DNA from: a virus
Length of the DNA stretch: 63,142 bases
Strand: one strand, 5' to 3'
IMG/VR virus record: IMGVR_UViG_3300021085_000001
Location: 1 to 63,142 of that record
Both the position numbers and the translations under genes were made by a program. Below, piece after piece: positions 17,591 through 27,621 of this stretch; position 1 is the first letter of the stretch; each line of letters opens with the position of its first letter. Below the pieces are notes generated by a model. That model saw nothing but the letters and a program-made list of their open reading frames with translations. It ran no database searches and was not told where the DNA came from.

Positions 17591-17804
17591 GAATGCAATT
17601 AACGAACTTATCAAAGTAATGGATAAGAAAATGGATATAGACGAAGTAGATCCAGAAAAAGTTAAAATCTCAGCATCAGCCTATAGATTAGCTATGGAAG
17701 ATGCCATGGCTATGATGGCTAAAGTAGAAGAGTTAGAGGCTTTGAACAAAGATAATAAAAAAGAAAAGCGAGAGTTTTTTGGTGTGGAGGGCCGCGCTAA
17801 ATAA
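17547..17804 (+). CDS. terS: Putative small terminase subunit
   Basis: An 85-residue, largely helical charged protein (MDIKKKRQQLLKASENAINE...). It overlaps the preceding gene by 44 bases and shares one base with the large terminase start. Position and size fit a small terminase subunit, which recognises phage DNA, but no diagnostic helix-turn-helix is clear. A later start would reduce the overlap. Confidence 0.5.
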   Translation: MDIKKKRQQLLKASENAINELIKVMDKKMDIDEVDPEKVKISASAYRLAMEDAMAMMAKVEELEALNKDNKKEKREFFGVEGRAK

Positions 17805-20032
17805 TGTACAAGCAGACACTATATGCTATACACACGGATCATCTTAATAAAAAAAATGTTAAGAGCGATAACAGGTATAAGAAGTTTAAATACGGATATA
17901 ATTTAGATCTAGACTGTGTTATTATTAGCAAAGACGGAACTTTAGGCGATATATACGAAGTGCAAGGTTTAAGAATTGGATTACCAGCAGCTCCTAAAGA
18001 TGTAGAAGGTTACAAGTTAAAAACTAAAGATCAAGTCTTTACTAAAACAATAAGGCCTGCATCTTTAGATAAAATAAAAACAGTATATGATTTTAAATTA
18101 CTTCCAGAAGATACTAGAGAAAAGTATTACGACTATATTGATAATGAGTATAATCGTCGCAGCGACGGGTACTGGTTCATGTGCAATGGCACCCCGTGTT
18201 ACATTACAGGGTCACACTATATGTACCTCAACTGGACAAAAATCGACGTGGGATCACCGGATTTTAGACAAGCAAACAGAATTTTTTATTACTTCTGGGA
18301 GGCATGCAAGGCTGATTCAAGAAGCTATGGCATGTGCTACCTCAAGAATAGAAGGTCGGGCTTCTCATTTATGGGAAGTTCAGAGACTGTTGACCAGGCT
18401 ACGGTTACGAGAGATTCAAGATTCGGAATTCTCTCTAAGTCTGGAAGCGATGCTAAGAAGATGTTCACAGATAAGGTTGTACCAATATCAGCAAACTACC
18501 CCTTCTTCTTCAAGCCGATCCAGGACGGTATGGAAAGACCAAAAACGGAATTATCCTATAAGACTCCGTCCAGAAGACTTACAAGAAGCACCGTTAACGA
18601 GGCCTCTGGAGAAACTCAAAAAGGTCTCGACACCACGATCGACTGGAAGAATACAGGAGACAACTCGTATGACGGTGAAAAATTAAGATTACTAATACAC
18701 GATGAGTCCGGTAAGTGGGAAAAACCTGATAATATACTTAACAATTGGCGTGTAACAAAAACCTGCTTAAGGCTAGGTGCTAAAATTGTAGGTAAGTGCA
18801 TGATGGGGTCTACTTCAAACGCTTTGGATAAAGGAGGTAGTAATTTTAAAAAACTATATAATGACTCAAACGTTAAGAAGCGAAATCGCAATGGGCAGAC
18901 TACTAGTGGATTATATTCTTTGTTCATACCAATGGAATGGAACTACGAGGGATTCATTGATAAATATGGATATCCTGTTTTCGATAGTCCAGAAAAGCCT
19001 ATTGAAGGAATCGATGGAGAACTTATCTATATCGGAGTTATCGAGCATTGGGAGAATGAAGCAGATGGGCTTAAAGGAAATGATGATGCTTTAAATGAAT
19101 TTTATCGTCAGTTCCCAAGATATGAAAAGCACGCTTTTCGCGATAAGACTACTGATTCTATATTTAATTTAACAAAAATATACCAACAAATAGATTTCAA
19201 TGAAGAGATGATAATGAGCGGGTATGTAACTAGAGGCTCGTTTCAATGGCGAAATGGTGTTAAAGATACACAAGTTGAATGGCATCCAAATAAAGACGGC
19301 AGGTTTAGGTTGTCATGGATACCTCCGGTTGAAATGCAAAATAATGTAGTAATTGAAAACGGTATTAAGTATCCTGGTAATAAAGACCTAGGCGCTTTTG
19401 GGTGTGATAGTTACGATATTAGCGGTACAGTAGGAGGGGGTGGCTCTAATGGAGCACTACACGGTTTAACAACTTTTTCTATGCACCCTGACGTACCTTC
19501 TTCTCAATTTATATTGGAATACGTTGCAAGGCCTCAAACAGCAGAAATATTTTTTGAGGACGTGCTTATGGCTATTGTTTTTTACGGTATGCCAATACTA
19601 GCAGAGAATAACAAACCTAGACTTTTATATCATTTAAAAAGAAGAGGTTATAGAGGTTACTCTATGAACCGGCCAGATAAATCCAGAAATAAACTTTCTA
19701 TATCGGAAAAAGAATTAGGAGGTATACCTAACTCCTCAGAAGATATTAAACAAGCACATGCTGCTGCAATAGAATCTTATATAGAAAACCACGTAGGTTT
19801 AAAGGATGACGAAGATTATGGGGCAATGTATTTTCAAAGAACGCTCGAAGATTGGTCTAAATTTAATATTAACGCTCGAACAAAATACGACGCTTCTATT
19901 AGTAGCGGACTAGCTATAATGGCTTGTCAACGACATCTATATGCTCCACGTTCAGCAAGAGAAGTAAAAAAAATAAACTTTGGATTTTCAAAGTACAACA
20001 ATAAAGGATCAAACAGTAAATTAATACAATAA
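17804..20032 (+). CDS. terL: Terminase large subunit
   Basis: A 742-residue packaging motor. An ATPase Walker A of the degenerate NRRSGFS type lies at 182-188 and a Walker B with catalytic Glu, LLIHDE, at 296-301. A C-terminal nuclease region begins near the FGCDSYD acidic motif. The Walker A form resembles those of crAss-like and related Bacteroidota phages. The stretch at about 18150-18660 has visibly different, G+C-richer codon use than the rest. Next comes portal after two bases. Confidence 0.9.
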   Translation: MYKQTLYAIHTDHLNKKNVKSDNRYKKFKYGYNLDLDCVIISKDGTLGDIYEVQGLRIGLPAAPKDVEGYKLKTKDQVFTKTIRPASLDKIKTVYDFKLLPEDTREKYYDYIDNEYNRRSDGYWFMCNGTPCYITGSHYMYLNWTKIDVGSPDFRQANRIFYYFWEACKADSRSYGMCYLKNRRSGFSFMGSSETVDQATVTRDSRFGILSKSGSDAKKMFTDKVVPISANYPFFFKPIQDGMERPKTELSYKTPSRRLTRSTVNEASGETQKGLDTTIDWKNTGDNSYDGEKLRLLIHDESGKWEKPDNILNNWRVTKTCLRLGAKIVGKCMMGSTSNALDKGGSNFKKLYNDSNVKKRNRNGQTTSGLYSLFIPMEWNYEGFIDKYGYPVFDSPEKPIEGIDGELIYIGVIEHWENEADGLKGNDDALNEFYRQFPRYEKHAFRDKTTDSIFNLTKIYQQIDFNEEMIMSGYVTRGSFQWRNGVKDTQVEWHPNKDGRFRLSWIPPVEMQNNVVIENGIKYPGNKDLGAFGCDSYDISGTVGGGGSNGALHGLTTFSMHPDVPSSQFILEYVARPQTAEIFFEDVLMAIVFYGMPILAENNKPRLLYHLKRRGYRGYSMNRPDKSRNKLSISEKELGGIPNSSEDIKQAHAAAIESYIENHVGLKDDEDYGAMYFQRTLEDWSKFNINARTKYDASISSGLAIMACQRHLYAPRSAREVKKINFGFSKYNNKGSNSKLIQ

Positions 20033-20034
20033 AG

Positions 20035-22395
20035 ATGGCAGAATCTACAGGATATGTAACTCAGTTTCCCAGCCAATCAGTTAGTGATGCTAAAAAATCA
20101 AGCATGGACTACGGAAAGGAAGTGGCTCTGGGTATCCAAAATGAATGGTTTAGAAAAAATTCCGGAACAGGGAGGTTTATTCAAAACCAACGCGATTTTC
20201 ATAAATTACGTTTATACGCTCGCGGCGAACAGTCTATACAAAAGTATAAAGATGAGTTTTCAGTAAACGGGGACTTGTCGTATTTAAACTTAGATTGGAA
20301 ACCGGTGCCTATTATACCTAAATTTGTAGATATCGTAGTTAACGGAATGCAAGATCGTTTATTCACGGTCAAAGCGTTTGCTCAAGACCCTACCTCGGTT
20401 AAAGAAAGAACTGATTTTGTAGAAGGCGTACAAGAAGATATAATAACTAAAGATTTTATTGAAGAGGTTGACAGTACTTTAGGCATCGATGTCAGGAATG
20501 TAGCCAGAGAGGGAGCTCCCGGCAGCGAGGATGAGTTAGAGCTTTATATGCAAATTGCGTATAAACCCTCCTTAGAAATTGCTCACGAGATGGCTATTGA
20601 CAATATTTTTAGACGTAATAATTATCACGAGATTAAAAAAAGAGTTGATTACGACCAAACTGTATTAGGAATTGGAGCGGCTAAACACTCTTTTAATAAT
20701 ACTGATGGAATAAAAATAGATTATGTAGATCCCGCTAATTTAATTTATTCTTACACAGAGGATCCTAACTTTGATGATGTGTATTATTTTGGAGAAATAA
20801 AACAAATAAAAGTAAATGAACTTAAAAAACAGTTTCCTGGTTTATCAAATGAAGAGTTTGAGGAGGCTACTAAAAGTTCTACTAATTATAATAATTACGA
20901 TTACACCAATAATGATTCTGCTGATGCTGTAGACTCTAACACACTAACAGTTATGTATTTCAACTGGAAGAGTTGGGAGAAGAGCGTTTATAAAATAAAA
21001 GAAACATCTACAGGCGCTAAAAAAGCAATTAAAAAAGATGATACTTTTAATCCACCTAAAGATGCTAGAACACGTTTTGAAAAAGTGGCTCAAGCAAGAG
21101 AGGTTATATATGAAGGTGTTATGGTGCTCGGTGCTGATAAGCTTTTGAAATGGGAGAAAGCATCAAACATGGTTCGTCCTGATTCAAACACTAATAAAGT
21201 AATGATGAATTACGTTGTTAGTGCGCCTAGAATGTACAAGGGTAGAATTGAAAGCTTAGTGAGTAGAATGGTAACATATGCTGATTTGATTCAGTTAACG
21301 CATTTAAAGTTACAACAAGTTATACAAAGAATGACGCCATCAGGTGTTTATCTTGACGCAGATGGTTTAGCTGAAATTGACTTAGGTAATGGGACTAATT
21401 ATAACCCCCAAGAGGCCTTAAATATGTATTTTCAAACAGGTTCTGTAATAGGTAGGTCTATGACAGTAGACGGAGATATGAATCCTGGTAAAATACCTAT
21501 TCAAGAATTACCAGGTGGTGGTGGACAGCAAAGTTCCTTACTAATACAGTCGTATAATTATTATCTTAATATGATACGCGATGTAACCGGTTTAAATGAA
21601 GCACGTGACGGATCTGATCCTGATCCTAACGCTTTAGTAGGAGTACAAAAGCTTGCAGCCGCCAACTCTAATACAGCAACAAGACACATATTATATAGTT
21701 CATCTTATATAACAACAACTTTAGCTGAAGCTATTTCAATGCGTATTAAAGATGTTCTAGAATTTCATCCACAAAAAGAAGCTTTTATATCTTCTATTGG
21801 TAGATTTTCAGTAGGAGCATTGGAGGAGCTGGAAAGAATGCATCTTCACGACTTTGGTATATTTTTAGAACTTGACCCAGATGAGGATGAAAAACAACTA
21901 GTTGAAAATAATATACAGATAGCATTATCTAGAGATCAAATACATCTTGAAGATGTAATTGATATTAGACAAGTAAAAAACATAAAATTAGCAAACCAAC
22001 TTTTAAAGCACAGAAGAGCTAAGAAAGAAGCTATGGACCAAGAAAAAGCAGAAAGAAATATTGCTGCTCAAAGTCAAGCTAATGCTCAAGCAGCTCAAGC
22101 AGCTGAAATGGCTAAAGCTCAAGCCGAACAAATCAAAGTGCAAGCTAAAAGCCAGCTTGCGGAAATACAAACCCAGCTTGATATTAAAAAGCTAGATAGA
22201 GAAGTAGAACAAAAAAGACAACTAATGTTCTACGAGTATGAATTAAACGCAAAGCTAAAACAAATGGAATTAGACAGCCAAAAAGAAACATCTTTAAATA
22301 AAGCGCCGTCCAATCCTGAGCCTAAAAAAGCTTTTGAGTCTAGCGGTAATGATGTACTAGGGGGTATTGATCTAAGTGGATTTGAACCACGATAA
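20035..22395 (+). CDS. Portal protein
   Basis: A 786-residue portal. The N-terminal part contains DFHKLRLYARGEQSIQKYK and LNLDWKPVPIIPKFVDIVV, typical of portals in Bacteroidota podoviruses including crAss-like ones. A central core follows, then an Ala/Gln-rich coiled-coil tail (about residues 660-750, repeated AQAQAAQAAEMAKAQAEQ-like heptads). It forms the dodecameric DNA gate at one capsid vertex. Order terL-portal-scaffold-capsid supports the call. Confidence 0.88.
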   Translation: MAESTGYVTQFPSQSVSDAKKSSMDYGKEVALGIQNEWFRKNSGTGRFIQNQRDFHKLRLYARGEQSIQKYKDEFSVNGDLSYLNLDWKPVPIIPKFVDIVVNGMQDRLFTVKAFAQDPTSVKERTDFVEGVQEDIITKDFIEEVDSTLGIDVRNVAREGAPGSEDELELYMQIAYKPSLEIAHEMAIDNIFRRNNYHEIKKRVDYDQTVLGIGAAKHSFNNTDGIKIDYVDPANLIYSYTEDPNFDDVYYFGEIKQIKVNELKKQFPGLSNEEFEEATKSSTNYNNYDYTNNDSADAVDSNTLTVMYFNWKSWEKSVYKIKETSTGAKKAIKKDDTFNPPKDARTRFEKVAQAREVIYEGVMVLGADKLLKWEKASNMVRPDSNTNKVMMNYVVSAPRMYKGRIESLVSRMVTYADLIQLTHLKLQQVIQRMTPSGVYLDADGLAEIDLGNGTNYNPQEALNMYFQTGSVIGRSMTVDGDMNPGKIPIQELPGGGGQQSSLLIQSYNYYLNMIRDVTGLNEARDGSDPDPNALVGVQKLAAANSNTATRHILYSSSYITTTLAEAISMRIKDVLEFHPQKEAFISSIGRFSVGALEELERMHLHDFGIFLELDPDEDEKQLVENNIQIALSRDQIHLEDVIDIRQVKNIKLANQLLKHRRAKKEAMDQEKAERNIAAQSQANAQAAQAAEMAKAQAEQIKVQAKSQLAEIQTQLDIKKLDREVEQKRQLMFYEYELNAKLKQMELDSQKETSLNKAPSNPEPKKAFESSGNDVLGGIDLSGFEPR

Positions 22396-22426
22396 AAAAC
22401 TATTAATTATTTTATATTATTAAATC

Positions 22427-23611
22427 ATGGCAAAATGGACAGTAAAAGGGATTGTAGATGACAACCCAAAAACAAAACAAGAAACAGAACAAGCTGTTTT
22501 AGATAATGCGGTAGAGGCTGGGGAAATTGAACCAGCTTCTGCAGGCGTTGAAGAAGACGTAATTAAAGTTAATTTAGACAAATTAAATGAACCTGAAAAA
22601 GAAATCGTAAAAGAGGAAGTGCCTACCCCTGTTGAAGAAACAGAGGAACCGGTTGTCCTTGAACAAGATCAGGAAGAGTCTAACAACAGCCCTATAGAGT
22701 TAATACAAGAAGAACCAGTAGAAGATTCTACAGGTGACACAAAAGTAGACGAAAGAGCTGCTGAGGTTAATAAGCAACCAAAGCAAGTACAAACACCGGA
22801 ATTACCAGAAAATATTAACAAGCTTGTTAAATTTATGGAAGATACTGGAGGCTCTTTAGAGGATTATGTTAAAATGAATAAAGATGTTTCCGAATTAAAA
22901 GACGGAGATGTATTAAGAGAGTATTACTCTCAATCAAAACCTTGGGATTCAACGGATATTAATGAATACATGGAAGACCAGTTTTCGTTTGATGAAGATG
23001 ATGACCCAAGAGAAATACGCTCAAAGAAAAGAGCGTTCAAAGAAGAACTTTATAATGCTCGTAAGTTTTTTGAAACCAACAAGGAAAAGTATTACGCGGA
23101 CCTTAAGTTAAGCCGCAACCAGGAAATTCCAGAAGAGTATCAAGAAGCCTACGGTGCTTATAATGATTATAAAAAAGAACAAGAAACAAATGAAAAATTA
23201 ACGCAAGTTTTCTTAAATAAGACAGAGCAAGTTTTTTCAGACAACTTTAAAGGATTTGATTTTCAAGTTGGAGATAATAAATTCCGATATAAAGTAAACA
23301 ATAAGTCTGAAGTAAAACAAGCTCAATCTAATATTGCTAATATTATTAAACCTTATTTAGGGGAAGACGGATCAATTTCAGATGCTAAAGGGTACCACAA
23401 AGCTATGTTTGCTGCACAAAACGCAGATAAATTAGCTCAGCATTTTTACGAGCAAGGCCGTGCCGATGCCATACGACAAAATGCAAAAGAAGCTAAGAAC
23501 ATTAATATGGACCCCCGACAAACCGGTGAGATTAAAACATCATCTGGGCAGAAATTCAAAGTTATTTCAGGAGATTCAAGTTCTAAACTAAAAATTAAAC
23601 TTAAACAATAA
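22427..23611 (+). CDS. Scaffolding protein
   Basis: A 394-residue acidic, helix-rich, low-complexity protein; many Glu/Val/Pro-rich segments lie in residues 40-130. It ends with KVISGDSSSKLKIKLKQ, a basic tip as in scaffolds that bind capsid shells. It lies directly before the capsid gene, the usual scaffold place. No protease motif is seen, so it probably leaves the procapsid intact or is cut by another enzyme. Confidence 0.7.
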   Translation: MAKWTVKGIVDDNPKTKQETEQAVLDNAVEAGEIEPASAGVEEDVIKVNLDKLNEPEKEIVKEEVPTPVEETEEPVVLEQDQEESNNSPIELIQEEPVEDSTGDTKVDERAAEVNKQPKQVQTPELPENINKLVKFMEDTGGSLEDYVKMNKDVSELKDGDVLREYYSQSKPWDSTDINEYMEDQFSFDEDDDPREIRSKKRAFKEELYNARKFFETNKEKYYADLKLSRNQEIPEEYQEAYGAYNDYKKEQETNEKLTQVFLNKTEQVFSDNFKGFDFQVGDNKFRYKVNNKSEVKQAQSNIANIIKPYLGEDGSISDAKGYHKAMFAAQNADKLAQHFYEQGRADAIRQNAKEAKNINMDPRQTGEIKTSSGQKFKVISGDSSSKLKIKLKQ

Positions 23612-23623
23612 AAAAATTAAGCA

Positions 23624-25048
23624 ATGGCTTTAACTACAGGAATTGAACATTTAACACCAGCACCTTCAAAAGGACAATTATTTGCTGGAAACTACATTAG
23701 CGACTTTAACTTCGCAAACCAATTTTTACCAGACGTATACGAAAAACAAGCAGAGATCTACGGAAATCGTTCTATCTCTTCTTTCTTGCGTTTAGTATCA
23801 GCTGAAATGCCTTCTGCATCTGACGAAATCCGTTGGGTGGAGCAAGGACGTTTACACATCACTTATGATAATGTTGCTCTTAACGCTGCAACTGGAGTGT
23901 TTACAGTTACTTTCGCTAACCTACCTGACGGAACATCTGCGGGAACAGGACAAGTACCTGCTGTACGTGCAGGACAAACCATCATGGTTCAAGAAAAAGA
24001 CGGAACAGGACCAGTATTAAAAGGAGTGGTAACTGTGGCAGGAGCAAACGCGTCTGCAACTACAGGAACATTTACTGCACACTGTTACGAAGCTGCAACT
24101 TGGGCTAAAACAGGATTTACTGCTGCTACAGGAGTACGTGTGTTAGTTTACGGATCTGAATTCGCAAAAGGAACTGCTGGGATGCAAGATTCTATTGAAT
24201 CTGACTACATGAGCTACACTAACAAGCCAATTATCCTAAAAGATAATTACGCTGTTAACGGTTCAGACACTGCTCAAATTGGATGGATTGAAGTTACTTC
24301 TGAAAACGGTGCATCTGGATACTTATGGTATTTACAATCAGAGCACGAAACTCGCCAACGTTTTGAGGATTACTTAGAAATGTCTATGGTTGAAGCAGTT
24401 AAGAAAGCTGGTACCGTACACGCTTCTTTCCCAAGTAATGTAACTGGATCTGAAGGTTTATTCGCAGCTCTTGAAGCTCGTGGTAATGTATTTGAAAATC
24501 TTTCAGGTGACGCTGATCTTTCTGACTTTGACGTTATCTTAAAGCAATTAGACAAGAACGGGGCTATCGAAGAAAACATGATTTATGCAAATAGAGCATT
24601 GTCTCTATCTATTGATGACGGTTTAGCTTCAAAAAATTCTTACGGAGCAAGCGGTACTTCTTACGGAGTATTTAACAACTCTGAGGATATGGCTTTGAAC
24701 TTAGGCTTTGCAGGTTTCCGCAGAGGTTCTTACGACTTCTACAAAACTGACTGGAAATACTTAAACGACGTATCTACTCGTGGAGGATTTACTGATATTG
24801 AAGGAACTATTATTCCAGCTGGTACATCTACAGTTTATGACCAAGATTTAGGTAAAAACATTAAGCGACCATTCTTACACGTGCGTTACCGCGCATCTGA
24901 AGCTGATGATCGCAAAATGAAAACTTGGATTACAGGTTCTGTAGGAGGAGCTTATACTTCTGATGTTGATGAAATGAGAGTTAACTTCTTATCTGAAAGA
25001 TGTTTAATTACTCAAGGAGCTAACAACTTCTTCTTATTGAAAAAATAA
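23624..25048 (+). CDS. Major capsid protein
   Basis: A 474-residue protein beginning MALTTGIEHLTPAPSKGQLF. Codon use is markedly biased to a small set (CGT, TAC, TTC, GGA, GTA) unlike its neighbours, as expected for the most abundant virion protein. Beta-rich and glycine-rich segments with an HK97-like length, its place after the scaffold and a strong hairpin terminator just behind it make it the capsid subunit. HK97 fold is inferred. Confidence 0.85.
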   Translation: MALTTGIEHLTPAPSKGQLFAGNYISDFNFANQFLPDVYEKQAEIYGNRSISSFLRLVSAEMPSASDEIRWVEQGRLHITYDNVALNAATGVFTVTFANLPDGTSAGTGQVPAVRAGQTIMVQEKDGTGPVLKGVVTVAGANASATTGTFTAHCYEAATWAKTGFTAATGVRVLVYGSEFAKGTAGMQDSIESDYMSYTNKPIILKDNYAVNGSDTAQIGWIEVTSENGASGYLWYLQSEHETRQRFEDYLEMSMVEAVKKAGTVHASFPSNVTGSEGLFAALEARGNVFENLSGDADLSDFDVILKQLDKNGAIEENMIYANRALSLSIDDGLASKNSYGASGTSYGVFNNSEDMALNLGFAGFRRGSYDFYKTDWKYLNDVSTRGGFTDIEGTIIPAGTSTVYDQDLGKNIKRPFLHVRYRASEADDRKMKTWITGSVGGAYTSDVDEMRVNFLSERCLITQGANNFFLLKK

Positions 25049-25063
25049 GAAATAACAATTAGG

Positions 25064-25095
25064 ATATTCCCTCTGCTCCGGCAGGGGGATATTTT
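25064..25095 (+). terminator. Terminator after the capsid gene
   Basis: A strong hairpin, ATATTCCCTCTGC with GCAGGGGGATAT around a four-base TCCG loop, has one bulged T and one G-T pair and is followed by TTTT. It sits 16 bases after the capsid stop. It probably caps capsid mRNA, or partly terminates, making capsid mRNA more abundant than downstream messages. Confidence 0.75.
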
Positions 25096-25113
25096 ATTAT
25101 TAAATTATATATT

Positions 25114-25839
25114 ATGAAAAACTGGGAAATTAAAGATAGAACTTATATGTTGACCGGAGGATTATCTCCTTTAACATATATTATTAAATCAAAGGGAATA
25201 CTTTGGTTTGATGAAAAACAAGGTTTACAGCGTGAAATTAGATATGCAGCTAACCAAAAGTCTCTTTTTAGAGATGAACAGGACGACTACGCTCGTATGG
25301 AGCACGTTGTTTTTGAAAATGGAGTGTTAACAGTTCCTAGAAGTAAAACATTACTTCAGCAGTTGTTATCAAAATATCATCCAGAAGCAGGTAAAAAATG
25401 GCAAGAACTTGATCCTCAAAAAGACGCTATCGATGATGTAGAAATGATTGAAATTGAACTTGAAGCTATGCGTTTAGTTCAAGAGCTTGAAATCGAACAT
25501 TTAGAAGCTATTCTTAGAACAGAGGTCGGCTCTGATATTAACTCAATGTCTTCTAAAGAAATTAAAAGAGATTGTTATTTATTCGCTAAAAATGAACCTC
25601 AATTGTTTATTGAAATAGCTAATGACGAAGATATAAAACTTAGAAACTTAGCTAATAGAGCAGTTGAAACAAGTATAGTTAATTTAACTGACGACAATAC
25701 TGTTTTCAAATGGGCGTCTAATGGTAAAAAAATTATGACTGTTCCGTTTGATGAACACCCATATACAGCGTTTGCACGATTCTTAAAAACAGATGAAGGA
25801 GTAGACGTTATGAAAGCTATCACAAAAAAGCTTTCATAA
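25114..25839 (+). CDS. Conserved protein after capsid gene, unknown function
   Basis: A 241-residue protein. A short N-terminal beta region (MKNWEIKDRTYMLTGGLSPL) is followed by an acidic helical centre and a C-terminal part ending GVDVMKAITKKLS. No catalytic motif is visible. It lies between the capsid gene and adaptor genes; similar genes of this size and place are seen in related phages but I cannot assign a role. It lies between two hairpins, so it may be separately controlled. Confidence 0.6.
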   Translation: MKNWEIKDRTYMLTGGLSPLTYIIKSKGILWFDEKQGLQREIRYAANQKSLFRDEQDDYARMEHVVFENGVLTVPRSKTLLQQLLSKYHPEAGKKWQELDPQKDAIDDVEMIEIELEAMRLVQELEIEHLEAILRTEVGSDINSMSSKEIKRDCYLFAKNEPQLFIEIANDEDIKLRNLANRAVETSIVNLTDDNTVFKWASNGKKIMTVPFDEHPYTAFARFLKTDEGVDVMKAITKKLS

Positions 25840-25846
25840 AACACCA

Positions 25847-25874
25847 GGCTACAGCTATTGATTTAGCTGTGGTC
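25847..25874 (+). terminator. Hairpin between post-capsid genes
   Basis: GGCTACAGCTA pairs with TAGCTGTGGTC (two G-U pairs) across a six-base loop. It lies eight bases after the preceding stop. No T-run follows, so it may be an RNA-stability or processing element rather than a true intrinsic terminator. Confidence 0.45.
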
Positions 25875-25896
25875 ATCTAATAAATAAATAAAACCA

Positions 25897-26601
25897 ATGG
25901 TAAGTATAGACAAAGTTTATAAAACAGTGTTAAACATCCTTAATAAAGAGAATAGAGGGTATATTGTTCCTAGGGAATTCAATACGCTAGCTAACCAAGC
26001 CCAGAATGAAATTTTTGAAGCTTATTTTTCAAAAAGAAATTATGCGGTAACAAACAATTCAGACTATTCTGACATTAGACAGAACATTGAAGAAAAAATT
26101 GCTTTGTTTGAGAATGAAGAAACTGTTGATCAAGCTACTTTTTCAAACGCTGAAGGTAACACTACTAATAGTTATTTTTCTTTTCCTAGCAACTTTTATA
26201 GATTAGGCAACGTATCTTCTAGTGGTATATTAGTTGAAGAAGTTTCTAATAAGAAAATAAACTTTATAAATAGAGCCCCGCTAACCAAACCTACTATTAA
26301 TAGCCCTGTTTACGTTAGACACGAAGGAGGGTTTGTTTTATACCCGACTACAGGTATAACAAGCACTTTAGTTAGCTATATAAGAAAACCCGCCGAACCA
26401 AATTGGATAGGAGGAACATCTGGAGGCCAGGTAGTAGCTAATGAAAGTGCTACAGGTTATCAAAACTTTGAGTTGCATGATTCCGAATTTCATAATTTAG
26501 TAATTAAAGTTTTAGCATATGCAGGAGTTATAATAAGAGCAGCTGACATAACACAAGTAGCGGCAGCAAAAGATCAACAAATACAACAAGCTGAAAAATA
26601 A
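25897..26601 (+). CDS. Head-tail connector / adaptor-like protein
   Basis: A 234-residue protein. An N-terminal helical part, VYKTVLNILNKENRGYIVPR and FNTLANQAQNEIFEAYFSKR, resembles adaptor proteins below portals. A beta-rich middle (FYRLGNVSSSGILVEEVSN; VYVRHEGGFVLYPTTG) and a C-terminal helix follow. It overlaps the next structural gene by one base. Position after capsid suggests a ring between portal and tail tube. Confidence 0.6.
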   Translation: MVSIDKVYKTVLNILNKENRGYIVPREFNTLANQAQNEIFEAYFSKRNYAVTNNSDYSDIRQNIEEKIALFENEETVDQATFSNAEGNTTNSYFSFPSNFYRLGNVSSSGILVEEVSNKKINFINRAPLTKPTINSPVYVRHEGGFVLYPTTGITSTLVSYIRKPAEPNWIGGTSGGQVVANESATGYQNFELHDSEFHNLVIKVLAYAGVIIRAADITQVAAAKDQQIQQAEK

Positions 26602-27533
26602 TGGCAGAATCAAGAAAACTATACAACGAAAGAGGATATTACGCTAAACACCAAGGTGACACAGCTAATGTGCCTACAGATTTTGAAGGATTAGGGTACT
26701 ACAGAAGAACAAACTTGGAAGATGCAGTAAACAACTTTATTGTTGCCTACGTGGGTGACGATAAAGCTTTAGCTAAGGTGCCTAGGTATGAAGTTGAGTT
26801 TTGGGCACAAAGAGGGGTGCAAGAGTTTAGCTATGATATTCTTAATAGTGATAAAAGCATTGAGCTTGAACTTAGTGACGCTCTAACGTTTGCTATTCCG
26901 CAAGACTACGTAGACTATGTAGCAATTTCACGAGTAGAAAAAGACGGTAGTAAGACTAGGCTTATAAATAGCAGAAAAGCAAACAACCCTAAAGCACCTA
27001 TACAAAACTCTGATTACGAAATAACATTTGACTCTGACGACGACATATTAGCTAGTTCTGCTTCTGAGACTGTAGGTAGATTTAAAAATACTAGTAATTA
27101 TATAGAGACCGCTGAGCAGGAGAATAATAGGTATAATGATGATGATTACCCTTATTCTAATAAAAGATATGGAGGTAATCCCGAGGACATGAACTCAGAA
27201 AGCACATTTTTTGTAGATAAAGTTAACGGTATAATCTATTTTGACGGGACGGTTAAAAAAGACAGTTTAATCATTTTAGACTATATTTCTGATGGCTTAG
27301 CAGACAACGGGGATCTAACTAAGGTTTACATACCAAAGCTCGCTGAGGATGCTCTATATGCTTATATATTATATAATTTATCTAAAGTTAGACCTACACT
27401 CGCGGGTATAGTGCCTTTATATAAAAAAGAAGCTAGCTCTAAGATGAGAAATGCTAAAATAAGGTTGTCTAATTACAATCTTCCAGAACTAGCTCAAGTT
27501 TTAAGAGGCAAGTCAAAATGGATAAAACACTAA
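26601..27533 (+). CDS. Tail/neck structural protein
   Basis: A 310-residue protein with a helix-rich N-terminus (LEDAVNNFIVAYVGDDK, EFWAQRGVQEFSYDILNSDK), a beta middle and the helical ending DALYAYILYNLSKVRPTLAG. This order is like that of tail tubular A-type neck proteins of podoviruses and related crAss-like ring proteins. It is followed by an 88-bp gap with a P2 motif before the large tail genes. Confidence 0.6.
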   Translation: MAESRKLYNERGYYAKHQGDTANVPTDFEGLGYYRRTNLEDAVNNFIVAYVGDDKALAKVPRYEVEFWAQRGVQEFSYDILNSDKSIELELSDALTFAIPQDYVDYVAISRVEKDGSKTRLINSRKANNPKAPIQNSDYEITFDSDDDILASSASETVGRFKNTSNYIETAEQENNRYNDDDYPYSNKRYGGNPEDMNSESTFFVDKVNGIIYFDGTVKKDSLIILDYISDGLADNGDLTKVYIPKLAEDALYAYILYNLSKVRPTLAGIVPLYKKEASSKMRNAKIRLSNYNLPELAQVLRGKSKWIKH

Positions 27534-27536
27534 ACA

Positions 27537-27574
27537 TATACCTTTTGCTATATTTATGCAATATATATTATATA
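27537..27574 (+). promoter_or_regulatory. P2 promoter-like motif, copy A
   Basis: TATACCTTTTGC followed by ATTTATGCAATATATATTA lies in the only sizeable gap of the structural region, 48 bp before the next start. The same arrangement recurs at 62786-62822 (plus) and 57206-57241 (minus). It is likely a promoter for the large tail and internal virion genes. The TTTTGC box is reminiscent of the Bacteroidota -33 element, but no TAnnTTTG box is evident. Confidence 0.6.
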
Positions 27575-27621
27575 AATATAATATATGCAGTTAAATGTAG
27601 TTTTTAATAAAAATAATTCAA

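Noticed and set aside
18087-18686. 199-residue plus frame inside terL
   Set aside because: It lies in a second frame of the G+C-rich patch of terL, whose protein is fully conserved there; a shadow caused by base composition.
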